From Flavobacteriales bacterium UBA6693 (GTDB lineage Bacteria > Bacteroidota > Bacteroidia > Flavobacteriales > Weeksellaceae), in NCBI GenBank assembly GCA_002454815.1, contig DKJL01000014.1, forward strand, positions 1-6,568: a DNA stretch of 6,568 nt, in the 5' to 3' direction. A program made the position numbers and the translations under genes. The notes under the pieces were generated by a model, which saw only the letters and a list, made by a program, of their open reading frames with translations, did no database searches and was not told where the DNA came from. Shown here one piece after another: positions 1 through 5,410 of the stretch; the first letter of the stretch is position 1; every line of letters begins with the position of its first letter.

Positions 1-296
1 TATTCTTCAATCCGGATCCAGTCGCAGCCGTCTTCATTATCGTTGTGCAGCAGCGGCACTTTGATACTGACGTAATCTCCTTTTTGTGGTTCGCGGTCAG
101 CCGGGTTTCCCTGCCCGTCGCGAAGCAGGAATTCAGCTTTTTCTTTTCCGGCTATATGATTCCAGTTATTAATATCCAGAAACCTCCGCTTCACCACCTC
201 AAAATGATCAATGGCTTCTTTGTCAGAATCCAAAATCACCTCCGATTGTGCGTTGCTTTCTGCGCCTTCTCTCTGGGCAGGGATTTTATTTTCCAT
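1..296 (-). CDS. Unrecognised hypothetical protein, C-terminus cut off by the window edge
   Basis: Reading the minus strand from the ATG at 296-294 gives an open frame of 98 codons that runs off the left edge without a stop. It starts MENKIPAQREGAESNAQSEV, a polar and probably disordered stretch of about 20 residues. A more ordered part follows, with VVKRRFLDINNWNHIAG around residues 34-50 and a GDYVSIKVP segment near residue 75. The visible end is rich in acidic and aromatic residues (CDWIRIEE). There is no signal peptide or membrane helix. The ATG lies 11 bp inside the end of the DJ-1/PfpI gene, so the two are almost certainly cotranscribed and may be translationally coupled. The sequence resembles short uncharacterised proteins I associate with Bacteroidota, but I cannot assign a function. 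Coding status is supported by the coupled overlap, the uninterrupted frame and the plausible amino-acid composition. Confidence 0.75.
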   Translation of the reverse strand, partial: MENKIPAQREGAESNAQSEVILDSDKEAIDHFEVVKRRFLDINNWNHIAGKEKAEFLLRDGQGNPADREPQKGDYVSIKVPLLHNDNEDGCDWIRIEE

Positions 297-840
297 CTTT
301 GCCAGTTTTAGAAAATTCTTCGATTATGCGTTTATTGAATGCGGGCAAATCCTTCGGCGACCGGCTCGTTGTAAGGTTTCCATCCGTTACTACTTCTTCA
401 TCAACCCAATGGGCACCGGCATTTTTGAGATCAGCAGAAATTGCCTGATAGGAAGTCATTTTTTTACCATTCACCACTTCGGCCGTGATCAAGGTCTGCG
501 GACCGTGACAAATGGCGGCAACTGGTTTTTCTGATTGCATAAAGTTTTTTACAAACTTCAAAGTAGCTTCGTCTCCGCGAAGGGTGTCCGGGTTAATGAC
601 GCCGCCCGGCAATAACAGCGCGTCGTATTCTTCGGGCTTTGATTCCGAAATTTTCTTGTCAACTTCAACGCTGTCGTCCCATTCGTGATCTTTCATCGAA
701 CGGATTTTCCCGCTTTTAATCGATAAAATCTCAACCGTTGCGCCGGCATCTTTTAATGCTTTTACAGGACTTTCGAGTTCAGATTTTTCATAACCATCAG
801 CGGCTACTACCGCTACTTTTACATTTTTTAATTCAGACAT
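286..840 (-). CDS. DJ-1/PfpI family protein (type 1 glutamine amidotransferase-like, stress-related)
   Basis: This 184-residue protein has the usual PfpI/YhbO length and a single DJ-1/PfpI domain. The N-terminal strand KVAVVAADGYEKSELESP carries the conserved acidic residue (E21, aligning with DJ-1 Glu18). The nucleophile elbow is AICHGPQ, with Cys111 followed by His112. LLLPGG (residues 75-80) precedes it, and the ending VVTDGNLTTSRSPKDLPAF is typical of the PfpI subfamily. Members are cytoplasmic and have been described as intracellular proteases, glyoxalases or deglycases protecting against reactive carbonyls. The exact reaction is disputed and cannot be read from this sequence. The ATG at 840-838 is well placed for the family N-terminus. 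The stop overlaps the start of the next minus-strand gene by 11 bp. No clean flavobacterial promoter is visible in the 230 bp upstream. A role in oxidative or carbonyl stress is inferred from the family only. Confidence 0.93.
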   Translation of the reverse strand: MSELKNVKVAVVAADGYEKSELESPVKALKDAGATVEILSIKSGKIRSMKDHEWDDSVEVDKKISESKPEEYDALLLPGGVINPDTLRGDEATLKFVKNFMQSEKPVAAICHGPQTLITAEVVNGKKMTSYQAISADLKNAGAHWVDEEVVTDGNLTTSRSPKDLPAFNKRIIEEFSKTGKDGK

Positions 841-1021
841 ATTATATTTTTTTTGATTTGATTTAATTTAACGCATCAAAAAATCTGCCGCTGGCAGTAG
901 CAAATGCCAATAGGCCCCACGCGTTTGACTTCAAATAAGAAAAACGATAATATTTCTGACACAATTTATGACTGATTATATTTAATTATAAAGAAAAAAC
1001 TCGCTGAAATTCCGATAAAAT
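841..1021. other. AT-rich intergenic region upstream of the DJ-1/PfpI gene
   Basis: This stretch lies between the terminator of the sigma-54 regulator gene and the DJ-1/PfpI start. It must hold the promoter of the DJ-1/PfpI gene unless that is read from further upstream. On the minus strand no TTG-N17-23-TAnnTTTG match is clean; the nearest is TTG, 19 nt, then TATTGGCA, which fails the TTTG part. Apart from the small hairpin at 885-897 I see no gene, repeat or RNA here. Confidence 0.5.
885..897 (-). repeat. Small hairpin with T-tract in the leader of the DJ-1/PfpI gene
   Basis: On the minus strand CTGCC-AGC-GGCAG forms a 5-bp stem with a 3-nt loop, followed by ATTTTTTG. This resembles a weak intrinsic terminator or attenuator about 45 nt before the DJ-1/PfpI start codon. 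The stem is short, so function is uncertain and it could be chance. Confidence 0.25.
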
Positions 1022-1049
1022 AAAAAAACCAGCACTTTTGTACTGGTTT
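1022..1049 (-). terminator. Intrinsic terminator of the sigma-54 regulator gene
   Basis: Read on the minus strand, AAACCAGTAC-AAAA-GTGCTGGTTT forms a stem with one T-G wobble and a 4-nt loop. It runs directly into a T-tract (plus-strand A run 1022-1028). It lies about 20 bp past the stop codon at 1071. On the plus strand the stem has a C/A mismatch and no T-tract after it, so it works in one direction. Confidence 0.88.
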
Positions 1050-1070
1050 GTTAGAATATTTTTTAGAAAA

Positions 1071-2255
1071 TTACTTTCTTACGAAACTTTCTACATCGGA
1101 AGAAGTGATCGGATTGGCTCCTAAAATAATCAATCGTTCCACAACGTTCCGAAGTTCGCGGATATTTCCGGTCCAACTGAAATTTTCCAGCGCGCTGATT
1201 GCTGACTCGTCGAACGTTTTTAATGCCGTACCGTGTTCATCAGAAATGATTTTGGCAAAATGTTTCACCAGAAGTTTAATATCATCCTTCCGTTCATCCA
1301 AAGAAGGCACGTAAATTTCGATAACGGAAAGCCGGTGGTACAAATCTTCCCGGAATTTACCGTCCTGAATTTCCTTCTGCATATTTTTGTTCGTGGCCGC
1401 CAAAACGCGGACATCAACTTTAATTTCTTTATCACTGCCGACAGGCGAAACTTTGCTTTCCTGCAGGGCGCGCAGCACTTTTGCTTGTGCGATGAGCGAC
1501 ATATCGCCGATCTCGTCCAGGAATATAGTACCGTTATTGGCAAGCTCAAATTTTCCCTGTTTATCTTTTATGGCTCCGGTAAAGCTTCCTTTCACATGTC
1601 CGAAAAGTTCAGATTCAATAAGTTCGGAAGGAATTGCAGCGCAGTTTACCTCAATCATCGGGCCTTTGCTGCGGTCACTCTGTGCGTGAATCGCGTGTGC
1701 AACAAGCTCTTTCCCCGCGCCGTTGGGCCCAGTAATCAAAACCCGTGCATCGGACGCGGCGACTTTCTCGATCATGTCCTGAATTTTTTTCAGAGCGGGA
1801 GAATCGCCAATCATCTGGTATTTTTTATTGACTTTTTTCTTCAGCGTTACATTTTCAGTTTTCAGGTGCTGATTGCTTTTCTGAAGATTACGTTTGTCCA
1901 GCGCGTTTTTAACACTGGTAATCAGACGGTTGATATCAATTGGTTTGGAGATGAAATCGTACGCGCCATCTTTAAGGCAATCTACGGCCGTATCGATGTC
2001 GGCATGGCCGGAAATCATTACAAAAGTGGTGTCGGGCTTTAGCTGCAGCGCCTGCTTTAGAAGTTCTGTACCCGATACTTTTGGCATTTTAATATCCGAA
2101 AGCACGAGTGCGAAATCTTCTTTTTCAATATGTTTAAAGCCTTCCAGGCCGTCGTGTGCAATTACAAATTCATAGTCGGGTAATTCATCTGAAAGGATGC
2201 TTTGAAGCACGCCAGAAATTGCTTTTTCATCTTCAACAATCAAGATTTTTTGCAT
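1071..2255 (-). CDS. Sigma-54-interacting response regulator (NtrC family) without DNA-binding domain
   Basis: This 394-residue protein has a receiver domain (about 1-118: acidic pocket E8-D9-E10, phospho-acceptor D54, S82, K104). A linker with coiled-coil character (about 119-145) leads to a sigma-54 AAA+ domain (about 148-390). Visible ATPase motifs are Walker A GPNGAGKE (176-183), Walker B TIFLDEIGD (243-251), the sensor ATN (287-289), the arginine-finger region FREDLYHRL (301-309) and sensor II WTGNIRELRN (361-370). The sigma-54 contact loop reads GSFTGA (223-228) instead of GAFTGA. The chain stops at FVRK, right after the AAA+ lid, so the usual Fis-type helix-turn-helix is missing. A terminator follows, so this looks like the natural end and not a frameshift. 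Similar HTH-less regulators are, as I recall, common in flavobacteria; FlgR of Helicobacter is a known functional parallel. No partner kinase is adjacent. It probably shares the yggS transcript, since only 74 bp without a terminator separate them. Confidence 0.95.
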   Translation of the reverse strand: MQKILIVEDEKAISGVLQSILSDELPDYEFVIAHDGLEGFKHIEKEDFALVLSDIKMPKVSGTELLKQALQLKPDTTFVMISGHADIDTAVDCLKDGAYDFISKPIDINRLITSVKNALDKRNLQKSNQHLKTENVTLKKKVNKKYQMIGDSPALKKIQDMIEKVAASDARVLITGPNGAGKELVAHAIHAQSDRSKGPMIEVNCAAIPSELIESELFGHVKGSFTGAIKDKQGKFELANNGTIFLDEIGDMSLIAQAKVLRALQESKVSPVGSDKEIKVDVRVLAATNKNMQKEIQDGKFREDLYHRLSVIEIYVPSLDERKDDIKLLVKHFAKIISDEHGTALKTFDESAISALENFSWTGNIRELRNVVERLIILGANPITSSDVESFVRK

Positions 2256-2329
2256 TAGCTAAAGTTTATGGATTTTATTGGTAAGTATAGTAAAATGTGG
2301 TTTGTAAGGAGCAAAAACTGTACCCAACA

Positions 2330-3001
2330 CTAGCTTGGCCTGGAACCGAAAATTGCGGAACCGACGCGCACTGAATTGGCACCACAATCGATAGCAACCG
2401 GGTAATCACCGCTCATTCCCATAGAAAGTGTGGTGAGTGGCTGACGCTGCGAAAGCTGGTCGAACAGATTTTTCAGAACAGAAAACTCCTTGCGCAGTTG
2501 CTGTTCATCGTCGGTAAATGTGGCCATGCCCATTAACCCTTTGACGGTAACGTTGGGAAAGTCGCCGGCAAGGTAACGCTGGAATAGCTCTTTCGCTTCG
2601 TGAATTTCCAAGCCAAATTTAGACTCTTCTTCCGCAATCTTGACCTGAAGTAAAATATTGATTTTCCGCTCATTCCGTGCCGCCTGTTTATCGATTTCAC
2701 TCAATATTCTTTCAGAATCCACGCTCTGTATGGTATCAATAAAAGCAGCGATCTGTTTTACTTTATTCGTTTGTAGATGACCGATGAGATGCCAGGAAAT
2801 GTCTGAGGGAAGTTCATCCACCTTTGAAAGCAGTTCCTGAACTTTGTTTTCGCCAAAAATGCGCTGGCCAAGATCATAAACTTCTTTTATCGCCTCGATG
2901 GGGTGAGTTTTGCTCACGGCAACCAACTCAACATTCTCCGGGAGCGAGCTGCAAACACGTTCATACTTTGCGTCTAGCGTGTTACGATCTTCCATCATCA
3001 T
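2330..3001 (-). CDS. yggS: YggS/PLPBP family pyridoxal-phosphate-binding protein
   Basis: This 223-residue protein matches the normal YggS length and is a fold-type III PLP-binding barrel. It has no known catalytic activity and is thought to buffer or deliver pyridoxal 5'-phosphate and maintain vitamin B6 and amino-acid balance in the cytoplasm. Visible signatures are LVAVSKTHP with the PLP-binding Lys31, FGENKVQE (49-56), WHLIGHLQTNK (70-80), KGLMGMATF, the phosphate-binding region LSMGMSGDYPVAI and the C-terminal VRVGSAIFGSR. Three consecutive ATG codons (3001, 2998, 2995) could serve as start, and an out-of-frame ATG lies at 3005-3003. The first in-frame one is chosen, but the choice changes only two residues. 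The gene is preceded by a clear promoter and followed, 74 bp later, by the sigma-54 regulator gene with no visible terminator between them. Confidence 0.95.
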   Translation of the reverse strand: MMMEDRNTLDAKYERVCSSLPENVELVAVSKTHPIEAIKEVYDLGQRIFGENKVQELLSKVDELPSDISWHLIGHLQTNKVKQIAAFIDTIQSVDSERILSEIDKQAARNERKINILLQVKIAEEESKFGLEIHEAKELFQRYLAGDFPNVTVKGLMGMATFTDDEQQLRKEFSVLKNLFDQLSQRQPLTTLSMGMSGDYPVAIDCGANSVRVGSAIFGSRPS

Positions 3002-3037
3002 TCATTTTAAAATAAAAGTACTTGTAGGTCATTTGCA

Positions 3038-3067
3038 CAAAAATACAGCTTTTAAACAGATGCGCAA
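3038..3067 (-). promoter_or_regulatory. Flavobacterial promoter of yggS
   Basis: On the minus strand the -33 element TTG (3067-3065) is followed by 19 nt and then the -7 element TATTTTTG (3045-3038), an exact match to the Bacteroidota consensus TTG-N17-23-TAnnTTTG. Transcription would start near 3033, giving a leader of about 30 nt before the yggS start. Confidence 0.75.
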
Positions 3068-3105
3068 CCATACGTTCTGCAGGGCATTGGGCCTCTGACG
3101 CGCAT

Positions 3106-3121
3106 TTAGGGTGTTTACACG
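3106..3121 (+). promoter_or_regulatory. Candidate response-regulator box, copy 1 (upstream of signalling operon)
   Basis: TTAGGGTGTTTACACG contains the inverted repeat GTGT-TT-ACAC. It recurs with one mismatch at 5276-5291, and in both places it lies exactly 24 bp before a TAnnTTTG element. It is centred roughly 40-45 bp upstream of the predicted transcription start, a usual position for an activator site. Binding by the NarL-type regulator at 4631-5275 is inferred, not shown. Confidence 0.6.
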
Positions 3122-3145
3122 CGGTACGCCGTTTCAAAGAAAACA

Positions 3146-3153
3146 TATATTTG
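3146..3153 (+). promoter_or_regulatory. -7 promoter element of the signalling operon
   Basis: TATATTTG matches the flavobacterial -7 consensus TAnnTTTG and lies 44 bp before the ATG at 3197. No TTG is found at the expected -33 distance (positions near 3124 read TAC). This fits a promoter that depends on an activator bound at the box at 3106-3121. Confidence 0.6.
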
Positions 3154-3196
3154 ATGCTTTTATTAAAAGAAATTAGGATAACAGCATCTTTATATA

Positions 3197-3871
3197 ATGG
3201 TGGAATGGGATCGAAATTTAGACACTCTCATACAGCTTTCGCTAGTGGTTGCGTTTACTTTTGTATTGATAATAAAACGCAAAAACCTCGGAGATGAGAT
3301 TTTTTATTTTATTGTCGCAATGGTGATTATTGCGGTGAACAACGCGCTGGCACTGACGAGCAGATTTTTCTTTCCCAGGTTCAATACAATTCCTTTTTAC
3401 GTTTTTGGTGTTACCCTCGGTGCATTTTTATTCTTTTTCCTGTACCTGCGAAAACTGCTGGTTTCGGCGCAGGCGAGAATGATCAGTTTGGTGCTGACCA
3501 TCTCTTTCATCGTTCTTTTCATTTGTTTTGCCATTTTCAGAGAAAACTTTTTTCAGAAATTCCCTTTCAGATTTTATTTCATAGAATTGTTTATTTTAGT
3601 GATAAATATATTTCTCGTCTTGAGGGAAACTTTTAACTCTGATAAAGTACTCAACATAAAGTCATATTACCCGATTTGGATCTGCACGGGACTTATGATC
3701 GTTTACCTCGCGGTAGCCCCGCTGCTTATTATTAGCAATTTACGTCACGAAGTAGCCATTAATAATATATTTTTCATAATTTTATTTATTGTTAATATGC
3801 TGGGATACTCACTAATGTTGGTGGGCGTCTTTTTTGCAAAAAGTTGCAGTCGAAATCGTGAATTTTTCTGA
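3197..3871 (+). CDS. Seven-helix membrane protein, probable sensor partner of the adjacent kinase
   Basis: The 224-residue protein is almost entirely hydrophobic, with seven predicted membrane helices at about residues 10-27, 36-54, 65-84, 94-114, 124-142, 157-178 and 188-213. Short charged loops (KRKN, LRK, NLRHE) separate some of them. I see no enzyme motif, transporter signature or signal peptide, and cannot assign it to a named family. It is the first gene of a three-gene operon and its end overlaps the start of the histidine kinase gene (14 or 38 bp, depending on the kinase start). Seven-helix modules are often fused to the N-terminus of bacterial sensor kinases, so the inferred role is the detached input module, or a membrane regulator, of the kinase. 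The start ATG is the first in frame and lies about 40 nt after the predicted transcription start. Confidence 0.88.
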   Translation: MVEWDRNLDTLIQLSLVVAFTFVLIIKRKNLGDEIFYFIVAMVIIAVNNALALTSRFFFPRFNTIPFYVFGVTLGAFLFFFLYLRKLLVSAQARMISLVLTISFIVLFICFAIFRENFFQKFPFRFYFIELFILVINIFLVLRETFNSDKVLNIKSYYPIWICTGLMIVYLAVAPLLIISNLRHEVAINNIFFIILFIVNMLGYSLMLVGVFFAKSCSRNREFF

Positions 3872-4643
3872 AGAAGATTTTTTACTCATTGTTACCACGT
3901 TCATCATTTTGATCGTAGTAATTATGATGGTTCTTATTTACGGAATTTTCATCAGAAAAAAATCACAGTTGCTGTTGTCCCAACAAAAACGCGACGCAGT
4001 GTTCGAGCAGGAATTGGCTATTTCCCAAGTGGAAATGAAAGAGCAGATTCTTAATTACATTGGTCAGGAACTGCACGATGATCTGGGCCAAAAGTTATCT
4101 GTGGCGCGACTGATGACCAATAAGGCAATGCTGGCTTCCGAGATTGACACAAAAACCATCATCCACGAAATAAATTTGCTGTTGGGAGAATGCATACAGG
4201 ATATCCGAAATCTCTCTAAGGTTTTTATCAGCACGCAGGTGCGGCATTTTGGATTTATTGAATCGCTGGAACGAGAAATCTTTAGGATTGAGCGGCTGGA
4301 ACTAATGAAAGTGGAGTACCACGTCAACAATCATACTCTGCAGATCAATCCGGATCATGCACTGATCCTGTTCAGGATTATCCAGGAATGTATTAACAAC
4401 GCGATCAAGCATGCGCGATCAAACCGCCTATACATCAACATTGATGACCGACTGAACAGTATTAAGATATTTATAACCGATTACGGTGTTGGGTTTCAGG
4501 GAGGGCAAACCCAGGACGGCAGCGGCCTGAAAAATATTAAAAACAGAGCACGCCTGATTGATGCAGATTTCAGCATCAGATCAACCGCCAATTTTGGCAC
4601 CGAAATCACCATAACCTATAGAAAAAAGCCATGGAACCAATAA
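3858..4643 (+). CDS. Membrane-anchored sensor histidine kinase (HisKA_3/NarX-DegS type)
   Basis: From the GTG at 3858 the protein has 261 residues; an in-frame TTG at 3834 would add eight. GTG is preferred because the protein then begins MNFSEEDFLLI, directly before the single membrane helix (about 12-31), as I recall for related flavobacterial kinases. No upstream ATG exists, and the first internal ATG would destroy the helix. A coiled-coil-like stretch leads to the dimerisation domain with the phospho-accepting histidine in ELHDDLGQ (His73). The ATPase domain shows the N-box QECINNAIKHA (from 176), DYGVGF (208-213), GSGLKNIKNRARL and the end NFGTEITITY. There is no periplasmic sensing domain, PAS or HAMP, so the input must come from elsewhere, probably the seven-helix protein encoded just upstream. 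The 3' end overlaps the response regulator gene by 13 bp. The kinase should phosphorylate that regulator. Confidence 0.92.
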   Translation: MNFSEEDFLLIVTTFIILIVVIMMVLIYGIFIRKKSQLLLSQQKRDAVFEQELAISQVEMKEQILNYIGQELHDDLGQKLSVARLMTNKAMLASEIDTKTIIHEINLLLGECIQDIRNLSKVFISTQVRHFGFIESLEREIFRIERLELMKVEYHVNNHTLQINPDHALILFRIIQECINNAIKHARSNRLYINIDDRLNSIKIFITDYGVGFQGGQTQDGSGLKNIKNRARLIDADFSIRSTANFGTEITITYRKKPWNQ

Positions 4644-5275
4644 AAGTTGCTATCGTGGACGACCACAAACTGGTCTCCAAAGCCATTGAAAATATGATCG
4701 TTTCCAACTCCGAATTCGAAGTGGTCCTGAATTGCCCAAATGGTGAAGATTTTCTCCGCAAACTCGCTGTTGCGGATATTTTGCCGGATGTGGTCCTAAT
4801 GGATATTAATATGCCCATTAAAAACGGAATCGAAACGACCTCCGAAGTTACGAAGCTTTATCCCGACGTAAAGGTGATCGCACTTACAATGGAAGATAAT
4901 GAAACCACAATTATCAATATGCTGAAAGCGGGTGCCAAAGGATATTTATTAAAAGATATGTCGCCGGACACACTTTTCAAAGCAATCAATATTGTGCACG
5001 AAAAAGGGATTTTCTACACCGATATTGTGACGCAAAGTTTACTGAAAATAAGAACTGAGGAGAAAGAAACTCAGGAAATCAACAGTTCTTTAAAAGACCG
5101 CGAACTGGAATTTATCCGGCACGCCTGCTCGGAGCTCACTTATAAGGAAATCGCTGAACAAATGTTTGTAAGTCCAAGAACAATCGATGGGTATCGCGAT
5201 TCTGTTTTTGCTAAACTTAATGTTAAAACGCGTGTCGGTATTGTGCTGTTTGCAATTAAACATAATCTTATGTAA
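4631..5275 (+). CDS. NarL/LuxR-type response regulator transcription factor
   Basis: This 214-residue protein has a receiver domain (about 1-122: acidic pair D10-D11, phospho-acceptor D58 in VLMDINMP, T86, K108 in GYLLKDM). A short linker leads to a C-terminal LuxR-type helix-turn-helix (about 154-214) with KDRELEFIRHAC, TYKEIAEQMFVSPRTIDGYR and KLNVKTRVGIVLFAI. The TYKEIA...RTIDGYR pattern is typical of regulators in Bacteroidota two-component pairs. The ATG sits inside the last codons of the kinase gene (13-bp overlap), indicating tight coupling. Phosphorylation at D58 by the upstream kinase should promote dimerisation and DNA binding. The candidate target is the 16-bp box found before this operon and immediately after this gene's own stop codon, suggesting autoregulation plus control of the small-RNA candidate downstream; this is inference. 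Confidence 0.95.
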   Translation: MEPIKVAIVDDHKLVSKAIENMIVSNSEFEVVLNCPNGEDFLRKLAVADILPDVVLMDINMPIKNGIETTSEVTKLYPDVKVIALTMEDNETTIINMLKAGAKGYLLKDMSPDTLFKAINIVHEKGIFYTDIVTQSLLKIRTEEKETQEINSSLKDRELEFIRHACSELTYKEIAEQMFVSPRTIDGYRDSVFAKLNVKTRVGIVLFAIKHNLM

Positions 5276-5291
5276 TTAGGGTGTTTTCACG
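5276..5291 (+). promoter_or_regulatory. Candidate response-regulator box, copy 2 (upstream of small-RNA candidate)
   Basis: TTAGGGTGTTTTCACG differs from copy 1 at 3106-3121 by a single base and begins at the base after the response regulator's TAA stop. It lies 24 bp upstream of the -7 element at 5316-5323, the same spacing as in copy 1. Confidence 0.6.
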
Positions 5292-5315
5292 GTAAATATC
5301 CACATTATGTAGTAG

Positions 5316-5323
5316 TATCTTTG
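5316..5323 (+). promoter_or_regulatory. -7 promoter element downstream of the response regulator gene
   Basis: TATCTTTG is an exact TAnnTTTG match followed by TCGCA, so transcription would start near 5327-5330. There is no TTG at the -33 distance (bases near 5294 read AAA). The promoter points to the plus strand, where no ordinary gene follows, only a short stretch ending in a terminator. Confidence 0.6.
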
Positions 5324-5327
5324 TCGC

Positions 5328-5384
5328 ACACAAAACACAAATCGTGAAATTTTTTTTAGCCAGTTCCCAGAGCTGGCTTTTTAC
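5328..5384 (+). ncRNA. Candidate small RNA of about 55-60 nt
   Basis: Between the -7 element at 5316-5323 and the terminator at 5358-5382 lies a short transcript unit. It has an A/C-rich, unstructured 5' part (CACACAAAACACAAATCG), then GTGAAA and a run of eight T, then the terminator hairpin. A U-run and a single-stranded A/C-rich tail are compatible with a base-pairing or protein-titrating RNA, but I do not recognise an Rfam family. The ends are estimates. The alternative is that the region is only the 3' untranslated region and terminator of the signalling operon. An in-frame GTG at 5344 opens 31 codons but runs through the terminator, so a peptide is unlikely. Confidence 0.45.
5358..5382 (+). 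terminator. Intrinsic terminator of the signalling operon and small-RNA candidate
   Basis: AGCCAGTT (5358-5365) pairs with AGCTGGCT (5371-5378), including one T-G wobble, around a 5-nt loop. The stem runs into TTTTT (5378-5382). On the minus strand the hairpin is followed by A residues, so it does not terminate transcription coming from the sirtuin gene. Confidence 0.85.
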
Positions 5385-5410
5385 TTTATATATGAGTGTT
5401 GATTTCGATG

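Noticed and set aside
1233..2042. Long plus-strand open frame (269 codons) antisense to the sigma-54 regulator gene
   Set aside because: It is a shadow of a gene with clear domains on the other strand. Its translation is rich in Phe, Asn and Arg with no recognisable motif.
2256..2329. Possible separate promoter for the sigma-54 regulator gene (TTG-N22-TATACTTA on the minus strand)
   Set aside because: The -7 part matches TAnnTTTG poorly, and read-through from yggS across 74 bp explains expression without it.
2896..2919. GGGGTGAG-TTTT-GCTCACGG, an inverted repeat somewhat like the 16-bp box
   Set aside because: It lies inside yggS in codons for the conserved AVSKTHPIE region, has different spacing from the box, and no -7 element follows.
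3060..3105. Inverted repeat ATGCGC / GCGCAT around the yggS-operon intergenic region
   Set aside because: Six bp separated by about 34 nt with no supporting structure or T-tract; likely chance.
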